Numbered from the stretch's first letter, positions 7,782-17,077 are shown. The stretch is DNA of 64,000 nucleotides from Tenacibaculum adriaticum (GCF_008124875.1 NZ_VNIA01000001.1:1-64000); one strand, 5' to 3'. A program made the numbers and translations. The notes: generated by a model from the sequence alone, not told the origin.

Positions 7782-9548
7782 TTATACGACTTCTACATTA
7801 AATTGTTTTTCATACAAATTACGGTAATAACCATCTTCTTTTTTTAGTAATTCTTGATGGTTTCCTTTTTCTACAATTTGTCCTTTATCCATTACAATAA
7901 TAGTGTCGGCTTTTTTTATAGTGTCTAATCGATGGGCAATTACTATAGACGTTCTTCCTTTCGTAATTTCATCTGTAGCATATTGAATCATCTGTTCTGA
8001 ATAACTATCTACTGACGAAGTAGCTTCATCTAAAATTAAAATACTTGGCTTACTCACATAAGCTCTAAGAAACGCAATTAATTGACGTTGCCCAGATGAC
8101 AACATAATTCCTCTTTCTTTCACATTATAATTATAGCCGTTTGGCAAAGTCATAATAAACTCGTGAATCCCTATTTGTTTGGCCGCATTTCTTACTTCTT
8201 CTAAAGTTATATTTTCGTTTTTCAACGTAATATTGTTTAAAATACTATCTGAAAACAAAAATACATCCTGTAAAACAACTGCTACTTTTTCTCTTAAAGA
8301 TGTTAAATCATAGTCTTGGACGGGTATTTTATCAACTGAAATTAATCCACTATCAATTTCATAAAAACGGCTAATTAAATTAATAATAGTAGACTTTCCC
8401 GCACCTGTAGCACCAACAATTGCAACGGTTTCACCTTTTTTAACATCAAAGGAAATTCCTCTTAATACTTCTTCTCCTTTAACATAACTAAATCGAACAT
8501 CCTTAAAGCTGATGTCTCCTTGTAAATTATCTGCTAGTATTGTTCCCGATTTATCAATAAAACTTTCGGTGTCCATTACTTTAAATACACGTTCACCTGC
8601 TACAATCCCCATTTGTAACTGATTAAATTTATCGGCAATTTGACGTAGAGGGCGGAATAGCATTTGTGCCATTTGAATAAACCCTATAATTGCTCCAACT
8701 GTTACTACTTTATCACTTATTACTTGCAAACCTCCATACCAAACAATTAATCCGATGGCTATGGAAGAAAGAATTTCTGCAATTGGAAAGAAAATAGAAT
8801 AATACCAAACTGTTTTTATATGTGCTTTTTTATGTTTGTCATTTATTTCCACAAATTTTTGGTATTCAATTTTTTCACGATTAAATAATTGAACAATTTT
8901 CATCCCTGTAACACGTTCTTGCACGAATCCGTTTAAGTTTGCTACTTGATTTCTAACTTCCTGAAAAGTTGCTTTTATAGCAATTTGAAATAGTTTTGTT
9001 GCGTAAATTAAAATAGGCATTACTGCAAATGCTATTAATGCCAACTTCCAATTAATAACTAACATAACAACAACTATCACCAACATTTGTAGGATATCAC
9101 TTACAATGGTAAAAACACCTTGGGTGAAAAAATTTGCGATTGTTTCTATGTCAGAAACAACACGAGTTACTAATCTACCAACTGATGTATTATCAAAATA
9201 GGTCATTCTAAACTGCATAATATTTCTAAATATTTTAGCTCGCATATCTCTAATAATATGCTGACCTACCCAATTAGCGTAGTAAATAAAAGTAAACTGT
9301 AATAGTACTTTCAATAATAAAATAACAATCATTACTATTGTAAAATACAACAGCCTTGTTAAATCTTTTGTTTCTGTAAAATCGTTGATTGCTTGCATTA
9401 GTACAACTGGACTCGCTGCTGAAAATAATGCTAGTGTTATAGTCGAAATAGTCGCTACCCAAAACTGGAAACGATATCGTTTTGCAAAACTCATTAGTCT
9501 TACAAAAATCTTCATGTCAAATGCATTACCTGTATTATTCTTGCTCAC
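7782..9548 (-). CDS. ABC exporter, fused permease and ATPase
   Basis: A 588-residue half-transporter of the MsbA/MdlB type. A six-helix membrane domain (about 1-320) precedes the nucleotide-binding domain (about 345-580) with Walker A GATGAGKST, Q-loop VLQDVFLFSD, ABC signature LSSGQRQ, Walker B ILILDEATSSVD and the H-loop AHRLDTI. The protein should work as a homo- or heterodimer exporting a lipid, peptide or drug; the substrate is not readable. The start codon is GTG. The gene follows truA with a 3-base gap, so they form one transcription unit. Confidence 0.92.
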   Translation of the reverse strand: MSKNNTGNAFDMKIFVRLMSFAKRYRFQFWVATISTITLALFSAASPVVLMQAINDFTETKDLTRLLYFTIVMIVILLLKVLLQFTFIYYANWVGQHIIRDMRAKIFRNIMQFRMTYFDNTSVGRLVTRVVSDIETIANFFTQGVFTIVSDILQMLVIVVVMLVINWKLALIAFAVMPILIYATKLFQIAIKATFQEVRNQVANLNGFVQERVTGMKIVQLFNREKIEYQKFVEINDKHKKAHIKTVWYYSIFFPIAEILSSIAIGLIVWYGGLQVISDKVVTVGAIIGFIQMAQMLFRPLRQIADKFNQLQMGIVAGERVFKVMDTESFIDKSGTILADNLQGDISFKDVRFSYVKGEEVLRGISFDVKKGETVAIVGATGAGKSTIINLISRFYEIDSGLISVDKIPVQDYDLTSLREKVAVVLQDVFLFSDSILNNITLKNENITLEEVRNAAKQIGIHEFIMTLPNGYNYNVKERGIMLSSGQRQLIAFLRAYVSKPSILILDEATSSVDSYSEQMIQYATDEITKGRTSIVIAHRLDTIKKADTIIVMDKGQIVEKGNHQELLKKEDGYYRNLYEKQFNVEVV

Positions 9549-9551
9549 AAT

Positions 9552-10286
9552 TTATATATAATTGTATTCTACTTTTGTTAAAAATAATCCTTTTGCTGGC
9601 ACAGAAACTCCAGCATTACTCCTGTTTTTACTTTCAATAATTTTTCTAAAATCTTTTATAGTAATCTTCCCTAAACCTACTTCCAATAAAGTTCCTACAA
9701 TGGCTCGTACCATATTTCGTAAAAATCGATTAGCAGAAATATGAAAAATCAATTCATTTCCTTTTAAAACCCATTTAGCATGAGTTATAATACAATTAAA
9801 GGTATTTACATCTGTTTTTACTTTAGAGAAACACTCAAAATCTTCGTATTCATACAAAATTTTTGCTGCCTTGTTCATTAAATCTATGTTCAGTTTTTGA
9901 TAATGTAACTGCCATGTAGTATCTAATAAAAAAGGATTACGTCCTAACCAAATTTTATATTCGTAACTTCTGCTATTAGCATCAAATCTTGCATGTGCTT
10001 CACCCTTCACTAAAATCGTTTTATAAATAACAATATCTTCTGGTAAAATTGCATTAAGCTTATATGTAAAATTTTCATCCACGGCTTTATCAACATCAAA
10101 ATGCGCAAACATTTGTGAAGCGTGCACACCTGCATCCGTTCGACCAGCACCAACAACATTAATCGTCTCTTGCAAGATAGTACTAATTGCTTTATTAATT
10201 TCTCCTTGCACAGAAATAACATCTGGTTGAATTTGCCATCCAAAATAGTTTTTCCCGTTGTATGAAAGTTCTAAAAAATACCTCAA
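9552..10286 (-). CDS. truA: tRNA pseudouridine(38-40) synthase
   Basis: Converts U38-U40 in the tRNA anticodon arm to pseudouridine. The catalytic motif GAGRTDAGVHA is present, with the Asp as nucleophile near residue 52, and the C-terminal FLRNMVRAIVG motif is intact. The length of 244 is normal. The only reasonable start is TTG at 10286, giving MRYFLELSYNGKNYFGWQ, which matches the usual first residues of TruA. It is divergent from the phosphoesterase gene and leads the ABC exporter. Confidence 0.95.
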   Translation of the reverse strand: MRYFLELSYNGKNYFGWQIQPDVISVQGEINKAISTILQETINVVGAGRTDAGVHASQMFAHFDVDKAVDENFTYKLNAILPEDIVIYKTILVKGEAHARFDANSRSYEYKIWLGRNPFLLDTTWQLHYQKLNIDLMNKAAKILYEYEDFECFSKVKTDVNTFNCIITHAKWVLKGNELIFHISANRFLRNMVRAIVGTLLEVGLGKITIKDFRKIIESKNRSNAGVSVPAKGLFLTKVEYNYI

Positions 10287-10349
10287 AAAAACACTGTTTT
10301 ACAAGTAGCTAAACTACGGATTTTATTTTGTTCTTTGTACATTCGTCGT

Positions 10350-10847
10350 GTGAAGAAAATCTTACTTTTATCAGACACCCATAGCTATATTGATGATCAA
10401 ATTTTAAAATTTGTACAACAAGCTGATGAAATATGGCACGCAGGCGATATTGGTGATTTACAAGTTACCGACACTCTTAAAAAATTAAAACCTTTACGTG
10501 CTGTCTACGGAAATATTGATGATAAAGATGCACGTACCGAATTTCCTTTAGATAATAAATTTACAATTGAAGGAGTTTCTGTATGGATTACTCATATTGG
10601 TGGATATCCAAATAAATACAATCAACGTGTTAGAGAAGAATTAAAGTCGAACCCTCCGAAATTATTTATTTGTGGACATTCTCATATTTTAAAAATTCAG
10701 TTTGATAAAAATTTAAACTTATTACATCTAAATCCCGGGGCTGCTGGTAAACATGGTTTTCATAAAGTTAGAACCATGATTCGTTTTGAACTGGACAATA
10801 AGGAAATAAAAAATATGGAAATTATAGAATTAGCGAAGCGAAATTAG
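10350..10847 (+). CDS. YfcE/MJ0936-type metallophosphoesterase
   Basis: A 165-residue calcineurin-like phosphodiesterase. The metal ligands are seen in LLLSDTHSY (D9, H11), HAGDIGD, VYGNIDD, a THIGG His and CGHSHI, followed by NPGAAG. This is the compact YfcE class that cleaves simple phosphodiesters; the natural substrate is unknown. I start it at the GTG at 10350 (MKKILLLSDTHS), the usual N-terminus, and not at the upstream TTG. Its last 26 bases overlap the 3' end of the convergent histidine kinase gene, with no room for a terminator between them. Confidence 0.88.
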   Translation: MKKILLLSDTHSYIDDQILKFVQQADEIWHAGDIGDLQVTDTLKKLKPLRAVYGNIDDKDARTEFPLDNKFTIEGVSVWITHIGGYPNKYNQRVREELKSNPPKLFICGHSHILKIQFDKNLNLLHLNPGAAGKHGFHKVRTMIRFELDNKEIKNMEIIELAKRN

Positions 10848-12606
10848 ATTCATCTCTTTTTACATATGGTACCTCAATCATAGCCTTAGTTCCTTGTTTA
10901 ATTGAAGATTCTATAACAAAAGTTCCTTTCATTATGTGAATTCTTGCCTGAATTTGATTGAGACCAATGCCCACAGTATTTTCACCATTATTTTCAAAAC
11001 CTAAACCATTATCTTTAACAATAATTAAAAGTTTACTGTTTTCCTCCTCTATCGTAATATAAGCGTTTGTTGCCTTGCTATGCTTTAAAATATTATTAAT
11101 AAGTTCTTGAACAATATTGAATATTTTAATTTCAAAATCTTGAGAATATCTATCAATATTTGTAATTGCCGTATGTATTTTTATTTCAGAGTTTGAATAT
11201 TTTTTGGCAGCATCTTTAATTGCGTAGCCCAGACCAAACTTTAATAAAACAGACGAAACTAAATTATGAGATAAATCTCTAATTTTTTGAGAAGCCTCTA
11301 AAATTATTTCTTGTGTTTTTTGAATTTCAATAGGTGTTTCTTTACCAAATTGCTTTTGACTTGCTTGTAAATGCATATTTGCCGACGACAATAAAGCACT
11401 AACATTATCGTGTAAGGTTTCAGCTATTTGTTTACGTTCGGTTTCTTTTCCATCTAAAGCTGCATTAAGAATTTTTACCTGAGACTCAGATTTTAATTTT
11501 TCAAGATTTCTTTGCTGTTCCAATTCACTTTTAGACAATTGTAAATTTAAATCTTTCTGCTTTAATTTATAAAGATTCGCTAAATAGAGCAACAGTAAAG
11601 AAACTAAAACTCCTATAACACCGATTAACCAAGTATTTCTTTCTAAACGCAATCTTTTATTCTCTTCTTCTTTTCTGATTAAATCAATGTTATGTCTTAA
11701 CTCAATTTTTTTTAATTCCGCTTTAAGCTTGTTATCATTTAAACTATCTCTAATATCATATGATTTAGTAACGTACTCATAAGCTGTATAATCTTTTAGA
11801 TTATATAATGACCATGCCAAATTATCATACAATAATTCTTTATAATCTATAGCTCGATTAGTAGTTTCATTTTCTAAAAACTTTAAAGCTTCCTTATACA
11901 AAACTTTTGCTTCTTGGTACTCCTTTCTTTGTACATAAATACTTGCCAAATTACTATAATCCCCTGCCAATAAAATCTTATTATCAAATCTTTCGTGTAT
12001 TCCTATAGCTTTTTCTAAATATATTTTTGCTTGATCTAAATTTTCACTATCATTTATATATACCGCAGCAAGATTACTATAAGCATCTCCTTTTAATTTC
12101 ACAACATCTTTATTAATCGACTCAATACCTATTAGTTCTTTTAAATAATAAAGTGCACTGTCCTTTCTTTTTTCCCTAAAAAAAGCAGCTGACATGTGTA
12201 GATAATTATCCGCTTTTATTAAACTTAAATCTTTAACAACCATGTTGTCAAAAACATCTATTTTAACATTTAACAACAAAAGAGATTCTCTTAAATAATT
12301 TAGGGCTCCTTTGTAATTTTCTGTCTTAATTAAAATTTTACCTATTAGTAAATTCGCCTTAGCTTTTAACCTCTGATTATTATCACCTTCAGTTATAGGA
12401 AGTATCATCTTTAGAGCTTTTGAATACTCTTCTTCTTCATAAAGTTTATTTGCTAACTCATATTTTCTTTGAGATATGCTCAAAGTATCATTTTCTTGTT
12501 CTATATAAGCAGAAAAAGCTGAGTCTAAAAACTCAGCTCTTACTTGTGAAAATAAAAATATAAATATAAGGGGGACTATATTTTTTAATCTAGAAAAATC
12601 AAACAC
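10822..12606 (-). CDS. TPR-containing sensor histidine kinase (HisKA_3 type)
   Basis: A 594-residue kinase starting at GTG. A signal-like segment (about 8-24) is followed by periplasmic tetratricopeptide repeats (about 35-285), a charged linker, one membrane helix (about 324-346; TWLIGVIGVLVSLLLLY), a coiled coil, a HisKA_3 dimerisation helix with phospho-His in IAETLHDNVSALLSS, and an HATPase domain with LINNILKHSKA (N box) and DNGLGFENNG (G box). This is the NarX/UhpB-like class that pairs with LuxR-type regulators, and such a regulator is encoded two genes upstream at 13393. The TPR domain may sense a peptide or protein partner. The 3' end overlaps the convergent phosphoesterase. Confidence 0.9.
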   Translation of the reverse strand: MFDFSRLKNIVPLIFIFLFSQVRAEFLDSAFSAYIEQENDTLSISQRKYELANKLYEEEEYSKALKMILPITEGDNNQRLKAKANLLIGKILIKTENYKGALNYLRESLLLLNVKIDVFDNMVVKDLSLIKADNYLHMSAAFFREKRKDSALYYLKELIGIESINKDVVKLKGDAYSNLAAVYINDSENLDQAKIYLEKAIGIHERFDNKILLAGDYSNLASIYVQRKEYQEAKVLYKEALKFLENETTNRAIDYKELLYDNLAWSLYNLKDYTAYEYVTKSYDIRDSLNDNKLKAELKKIELRHNIDLIRKEEENKRLRLERNTWLIGVIGVLVSLLLLYLANLYKLKQKDLNLQLSKSELEQQRNLEKLKSESQVKILNAALDGKETERKQIAETLHDNVSALLSSANMHLQASQKQFGKETPIEIQKTQEIILEASQKIRDLSHNLVSSVLLKFGLGYAIKDAAKKYSNSEIKIHTAITNIDRYSQDFEIKIFNIVQELINNILKHSKATNAYITIEEENSKLLIIVKDNGLGFENNGENTVGIGLNQIQARIHIMKGTFVIESSIKQGTKAMIEVPYVKRDESNFASLIL

Positions 12607-12620
12607 TTCACATTATAAAT

Positions 12621-13271
12621 TTAAAGAGTGATTATAACCACTCTTGGCATTTTTTCAATATTACTTTCAGTAGCTTTAGCAAAATTATTTGAATAATTTA
12701 CAAAATCTATTTTCAAAACCTCTGAAGTTTTACTATAAGTTTTAGAAAAACTAACACCGTTAGACTTTCCTTCTTTTAAATGTACTTCGTAAATATCTTC
12801 AAGTTCATTATACACAAAAACAACATTTACACCATCTCTAACCTTAAAATTCAACTGATAATTTTCATCACCTAAATCCTCTACACTATATTGCTCTAAA
12901 AATTCACTTGACTCCTCTCCTTTAGCTAAAACTATATTATCATCTTCAATAATAACAGATTTTCTTTTTTGGTTATTTTCAAAAAAACCTACTTTTAGTT
13001 GATCGTTTTCTATTGATAATGATTCAGAGCGTTTATTTCCCATAGCAACTTTCCCTGAGAACAAATAAATTTCATTATAATTCGTTTTAATATCTTTAAC
13101 AACATCTACTGATGCGTCTTCTTTAACCTCATAATCAATCGAATATCTCCCCTGCTCATTCTTAGTTATTTTATATGATTTTAAAAGAGTTTCATCCAAT
13201 TCTATGGTTTCTTCAGACGAACAAGATGCTAGAAAAATAAATGCAATAAAAAATGGTATTAATTTCTTCAT
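12621..13271 (-). CDS. lipoprotein between kinase and response regulator
   Basis: A 216-residue protein with lipobox LASC (Cys17) and a Ser-rich start. The body seems to hold two related halves: a Y.I.YEVK..A.V..VKDI..NYNEIYL stretch near residues 43-70 and a YQLNFKVRDGVNVVFVYNE stretch followed by DIYEVHL near 138-165. I do not recognise the family. Its place between a TPR sensor kinase (downstream, 14-base gap) and a LuxR-type regulator (upstream, same strand) suggests a sensory accessory or target protein in the envelope; this is inference from context. Confidence 0.75.
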   Translation of the reverse strand: MKKLIPFFIAFIFLASCSSEETIELDETLLKSYKITKNEQGRYSIDYEVKEDASVDVVKDIKTNYNEIYLFSGKVAMGNKRSESLSIENDQLKVGFFENNQKRKSVIIEDDNIVLAKGEESSEFLEQYSVEDLGDENYQLNFKVRDGVNVVFVYNELEDIYEVHLKEGKSNGVSFSKTYSKTSEVLKIDFVNYSNNFAKATESNIEKMPRVVIITL

Positions 13272-13392
13272 AATTTATAATTGTTTTGGGTTATATTTCT
13301 AGTACAATTTAAAAAATTTGGCAACGTATGCATATAGTTTTAAGGGGCTTATTTTATCGGGGGACTATAATAAAATAAATGAAGGGTTATCT

Positions 13393-14049
13393 TTAAACTA
13401 TATTGTTTTTAACAGCATACATTGCCAAACCTACCACATTTTTTACTTTTAATTTTTTATACAGACTTCTTCTGTGTGTCTCTATTGTCTTTATACTTAC
13501 ATCTAGTTTTTCTGCCATTTCAGATGTACTAAATTCTTGAGTAATTAATTTTAAAACTTCTTTTTCTCTATCTGTTAATGGCTCTTCTACAACATTTTTT
13601 ATGGTTTCATCTGTTTTAGATTCATTAACAAAAAGCTCAAATAAACTACTCTTTATTTCATCACTATAATATTGTTCTCCTTTATGAACAGTTTTAATGG
13701 CTCTTATAATATGTTCACTTGCAGAACTTTTTTCTATAAAACCATTTGCTCCTAATGCAATCATTTCTTGCACCAACTTAGGATCGCTTAAACCAGATAA
13801 AATAATTGTTTTTTGTGATATATTTCTTTTTTGAAATATTTTCAAAACTCCTATACCATCTAACTCTGGCATATTTATATCAAGTATTAAAACATCTGCC
13901 TTATTTGTTTTAAACCACTCTATAACTTCTTTCCCAGTTAATGAATAGCCTTCAACTTCAATATCATCTTCCGTATTTAACAACGCTATAACACCATCAA
14001 TTAATATCTTATGGTCGTCAGCGACATGAACTTTGATTTTTTTAATCAT
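13393..14049 (-). CDS. NarL/LuxR-type response regulator
   Basis: A 218-residue regulator. The receiver domain (about 1-125) has the acidic pocket VADDHK, the phospho-acceptor Asp57 in ILDINMPELDG, the Ser/Thr of ILSGL and the Lys of IEKSS. The C-terminal LuxR helix-turn-helix (about 152-216) reads LTDREKEVLKL, then SIKTIETHRRSLYKKL. It should be phosphorylated by the TPR kinase at 10822. The promoter TTTG-N20-TAGATTTG lies just before the ATG, and a cluster of CTAAGGG palindromes lies upstream of that, the expected layout for positive autoregulation. Confidence 0.93.
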   Translation of the reverse strand: MIKKIKVHVADDHKILIDGVIALLNTEDDIEVEGYSLTGKEVIEWFKTNKADVLILDINMPELDGIGVLKIFQKRNISQKTIILSGLSDPKLVQEMIALGANGFIEKSSASEHIIRAIKTVHKGEQYYSDEIKSSLFELFVNESKTDETIKNVVEEPLTDREKEVLKLITQEFSTSEMAEKLDVSIKTIETHRRSLYKKLKVKNVVGLAMYAVKNNIV

Positions 14050-14060
14050 TATTTCTTTTA

Positions 14061-14092
14061 CAAATCTATATGGTTACAACTTCTCTACCAAA
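14061..14092 (-). promoter_or_regulatory. promoter of the LuxR-type regulator
   Basis: On the minus strand a -33 TTTG (plus-strand 14089-14092), a 20-base spacer and a -7 TAGATTTG (14061-14068) match the Bacteroidota consensus exactly. Transcription would begin near 14054, only a few bases before the ATG at 14049. Confidence 0.7.
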
Positions 14093-14114
14093 TTACAAAC
14101 ACCCTGAATATCGA

Positions 14115-14178
14115 CTAAGGGTTTACCCTAATCATCTAAGGGAAAACCCTTAGGTAACATCTAAGGGTTTTCCCTTAG
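14115..14178. promoter_or_regulatory. array of three CTAAGGG palindromes, candidate operator
   Basis: Three units of the form CTAAGGG-N4-CCCTTAG: 14115-14132 (right arm degenerate, CCCTAAT), 14136-14153 (centre AAAA, perfect) and 14161-14178 (centre TTTT, perfect). The second and third are exact reverse complements. The array begins 23 bases upstream of the -33 element of the response regulator promoter, a usual place for activator sites of LuxR-type regulators. Confidence 0.75.
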
Positions 14179-14222
14179 ACATAGCTGTTAATGTATTCAA
14201 AAATAAGTAATTATTATATATT

Positions 14223-14251
14223 AAAAAACCGAGACAAAGCCTCGGTTTTTT
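14223..14251 (-). terminator. terminator after DUF4293 gene
   Basis: AAAAAACCGAG at 14223-14233 and CTCGGTTTTTT at 14241-14251 enclose a short loop. On the minus strand it follows the stop at 14280 and ends in a T-run. Confidence 0.8.
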
Positions 14252-14279
14252 TCGCACTAAATATACTAAGATGTTAGGC

Positions 14280-14711
14280 TTATCGTAATCTATCGACAGA
14301 TTTTACAAGATCCTCGTCCTTTTTAATGGCCTTATTTGCTAAAACTAACAGCAAAATAACAATAACAGGAAAGAACATCCCAATACCTTTCTCAGAAACT
14401 AAAGTTTCTCCAGATAAGTTTAGTGATAGGTATACTAATAATCCTAATAAAATAAGGTTTATCAAAATATTTAATCGCCCTAAAACAAATTGTAACTGAC
14501 GTTTTTTAAATAAAAAAATAGTTATCATTGATAAGGCGGCTGATAAAAAGAATAATGACGGAATGCTTTTTTCTAGTATAGTACTAGATGAAAACAAATC
14601 TAAAGCAAACAAATTTCCATTTGTATTAGACCATAAACTCACAAAAAAAATCAACCCACCAGAAATAATTCCTGCTAATAATAAGTATATAGATTGTATT
14701 CTTTGTATCAT
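14280..14711 (-). CDS. DUF4293 membrane protein
   Basis: A 143-residue protein with four predicted membrane helices (about residues 7-30, 45-65, 76-97 and 108-127). The start MIQRIQSIYLLLAG is the typical opening of DUF4293, a family almost confined to Bacteroidota and with no known function. The tail is charged and short. It diverges from rho, which is a frequent neighbour of this family in related genomes as I recall. It is monocistronic with its own terminator. Confidence 0.85.
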   Translation of the reverse strand: MIQRIQSIYLLLAGIISGGLIFFVSLWSNTNGNLFALDLFSSSTILEKSIPSLFFLSAALSMITIFLFKKRQLQFVLGRLNILINLILLGLLVYLSLNLSGETLVSEKGIGMFFPVIVILLLVLANKAIKKDEDLVKSVDRLR

Positions 14712-14761
14712 TCTTTTTTAATAGGTAGCAAATGTAATATTCTTTTTTTTGAAAAAGAAAC

Positions 14762-14791
14762 TTTGCAAATTAAAATATTTATATATATTTG
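14762..14791 (+). promoter_or_regulatory. rho promoter
   Basis: TTTG at 14762-14765, an 18-base spacer and TATATTTG at 14784-14791 match the Bacteroidota consensus. The start of transcription should be near 14798, giving rho a leader of about 120 bases. Confidence 0.75.
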
Positions 14792-14837
14792 CTTAGAATT
14801 AACCGCGCAATATACTTTTTGTATTTTCACTTATACT

Positions 14838-14893
14838 TTAAGTTAATCATAAAAAACTTAACAATTTAAGCAAAATCTTTCCTCAAAGATTTT
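14838..14893 (+). promoter_or_regulatory. structured rho leader with two hairpins
   Basis: The leader holds TTAAGTT / AACTTAA (14838-14844 and 14855-14861) and AAAATCTTT / AAAGATTTT (14872-14880 and 14885-14893, CCTC loop, perfect 9-bp stem), the second ending 23 bases before the rho ATG. rho is autoregulated through its leader in Escherichia coli; a similar role here is inference. Confidence 0.5.
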
Positions 14894-14916
14894 CTAACCT
14901 TAATTATTTAATTATA

Positions 14917-16479
14917 ATGTTCGAAATTTCGGATTTAAAAGCGAAAAAATTGGCAGAACTTCAAGAGATTGCCAAAACAACCGGTTTAACTAAAGTTAGC
15001 CAATTAAAAAAACTAGATTTAGTTTATAAAATTTTAGATGCTCAAGCAGAAGCTAGTGCAAAAGCTACGGAACCTGTGGCAGAAAAACCTAAAAGAAAAC
15101 GTGTTGCCAAACCTGATGGTAATCAACATCAAGAAACAGCAAAACCTATTGAAACTAGAAAACCTGTTGAAGTTAAAAAAAACGAATCAACTACTCCTAA
15201 AGCAGTTGCTCCTAAAAAAGAACTTTCAGAAGAAAAAAAACAATCACAAAGTAATAAGCCTCGCCCTCAACAAGGTCAACAAAATCGTAATGTTAAAAGC
15301 AATAAAGGCCAAAACGTAAAACATCATAAAAACGGAAATCGTTATCGTGATCCTGATTTTGAGTTTGATGGCATTATAGAAAGCGAAGGAGTATTAGAAA
15401 TGATGCCTGATGGTTATGGTTTTTTACGCTCTTCTGATTATAGTTATTTATCATCCCCAGATGACATCTATGTTTCTCAATCTCAAATAAAATTATTTGG
15501 ATTAAAAACTGGTGATACCGTTCTTGGTAATGTACGACCACCTAAAGAAGGCGAAAAATATTTCCCTTTAATCCGCGTATCAAAAATAAACGGGTTAAAT
15601 CCAAATATAGTTCGTGATCGTGTTTCATTCGAACACTTAACTCCTTTATTTGCTCAAGAAAAATTCAATTTAGCAGAAAAAGGAAGTTCTCTCTCAACAA
15701 GAATTATTGATTTATTCTCTCCTATTGGGAAAGGACAACGCGGTATGATCGTAGCACAACCCAAAACTGGTAAAACCATGTTATTAAAGGATGTTGCCAA
15801 CGCAATTGCAGCGAATCATCCTGAAGTATATCAAATTGTTTTATTAATTGATGAACGACCAGAGGAAGTTACAGACATGAAACGAAACGTACGTGGTGAA
15901 GTTGTTGCCTCTACTTTTGATGAGCCAGCAGATAAACATGTACGTGTTGCTAACATCGTTTTAGAAAAAGCAAAGCGTTTGGTAGAATGTGGGCATGATG
16001 TTGTCATTCTTTTAGATTCTATTACACGTTTAGCAAGAGCTTATAATACAGTTGCTCCTGCTTCTGGTAAAATTTTATCGGGTGGTATTGATGCAAATGC
16101 ATTACACAAACCAAAACGTTTCTTTGGTGCGGCTCGTAATATTGAAAATGGTGGTTCTTTAACTATTATTGCCACTGCTCTTACAGAAACTGGCTCTAAA
16201 ATGGACGAAGTTATCTTTGAAGAATTCAAAGGAACTGGTAACATGGAGCTACAATTAGACCGTAATATTTCTAACCGTAGAATTTACCCTGCAATCGATT
16301 TAATTAAATCGAGTACACGTCGTGATGATTTATTATTAGATGATAAAACCGTACAACGTATGTGGGTATTAAGAAAATATTTAGCAGATATGAATCCAAT
16401 TGAAGCTATGACATTTATCAATGAAAGAATTAAGTTCTCTAAAAACAATGAAGAGTTCTTAATCTCCATGAATGGATAA
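14917..16479 (+). CDS. rho: transcription termination factor Rho
   Basis: Hexameric RNA-dependent ATPase that ends transcription. The order is: Rho_N/SAP-like domain (about 1-45; [17 protein letters not shown]), a Lys/Gln/Pro/Asn-rich low-complexity insertion (about 50-145), the cold-shock-like RNA-binding domain ([15 protein letters not shown]), and the RecA-like motor with Walker [20 protein letters not shown] and a Walker B-type strand [16 protein letters not shown]. The length of 520 against about 420 in E. coli is due to the insertion, which is usual in Bacteroidota. It has its own promoter, a folded leader and a terminator, so it is monocistronic. Confidence 0.97.
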   Translation: MFEISDLKAKKLAELQEIAKTTGLTKVSQLKKLDLVYKILDAQAEASAKATEPVAEKPKRKRVAKPDGNQHQETAKPIETRKPVEVKKNESTTPKAVAPKKELSEEKKQSQSNKPRPQQGQQNRNVKSNKGQNVKHHKNGNRYRDPDFEFDGIIESEGVLEMMPDGYGFLRSSDYSYLSSPDDIYVSQSQIKLFGLKTGDTVLGNVRPPKEGEKYFPLIRVSKINGLNPNIVRDRVSFEHLTPLFAQEKFNLAEKGSSLSTRIIDLFSPIGKGQRGMIVAQPKTGKTMLLKDVANAIAANHPEVYQIVLLIDERPEEVTDMKRNVRGEVVASTFDEPADKHVRVANIVLEKAKRLVECGHDVVILLDSITRLARAYNTVAPASGKILSGGIDANALHKPKRFFGAARNIENGGSLTIIATALTETGSKMDEVIFEEFKGTGNMELQLDRNISNRRIYPAIDLIKSSTRRDDLLLDDKTVQRMWVLRKYLADMNPIEAMTFINERIKFSKNNEEFLISMNG

Positions 16480-16498
16480 TTTCAAGAAAAATACCTAT

Positions 16499-16527
16499 AA
16501 AAAATCCCGCACTCAGCGGGATTTTTT
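16499..16527. terminator. terminator between rho and folate cyclo-ligase
   Basis: AAAAAATCCCGC at 16499-16510 and GCGGGATTTTTT at 16516-16527 around an ACTCA loop, a perfect 12-bp stem. It serves both convergent genes and overlaps the stop of the minus-strand gene. Confidence 0.88.
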
Positions 16528-17074
16528 ATTTTGGATAAATTACCGTTTGCAACGGAACATCGAACTCGTTAATATCTTCAATCTTTTTTATAGGCTCAAA
16601 AAAATTGAGCCCAATCGTTTTTACTTCGGATGAACATTCTGATAAAAATCGATCGTAAAATCCTTTTCCGTAACCCACTCTATAATTTTTTTCATCAGAA
16701 ATTAATAACGGAACAAATACCAAGTCAATATCTTTTACATCTATTTTTTTAGCATTTATAGGTTCAGGAATTCCGTAAGTATTGGTTTCTAATTGAGTTT
16801 CTTCTTCAAATAAAAAATGCTGTAAAGTAACGGTTGAAAAATCAGTTTTACTGATAATGATTGTTTTATTAAGCTTCCGAAGAAAACTAATAATCGGATA
16901 TGTATTAATTTCTTTTTGTCTTTCAATAGGTAGAAAAATATGAATGTTTTCTACAGAAGAAAAATCAAACTTAAAAAGTTGCTGATAAATGTTTTTTTGC
17001 AACCGATCAATTTCAACTTCTTTTAAATTTTTTCGTTTTTGTTTGTATTGTTTTCGAAGATCCTGTTTTCGCAT
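16526..17074 (-). CDS. 5-formyltetrahydrofolate cyclo-ligase
   Basis: Converts 5-formyl-THF to 5,10-methenyl-THF using ATP, returning the stored folate to the active pool. The 182-residue protein starts with the basic RKQDLRKQYKQKRK helix of the family, has the IHIFLPIERQKEINT substrate strand, and carries the phosphate-binding signature YRVGYGKGFYDRFLSE near residues 130-145. It is the last gene of a three-gene minus-strand run (DUF4230, YjbR-like, cyclo-ligase), with a 3-base gap to the gene before it. Confidence 0.92.
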   Translation of the reverse strand: MRKQDLRKQYKQKRKNLKEVEIDRLQKNIYQQLFKFDFSSVENIHIFLPIERQKEINTYPIISFLRKLNKTIIISKTDFSTVTLQHFLFEEETQLETNTYGIPEPINAKKIDVKDIDLVFVPLLISDEKNYRVGYGKGFYDRFLSECSSEVKTIGLNFFEPIKKIEDINEFDVPLQTVIYPK

Positions 17075-17077
17075 TAA

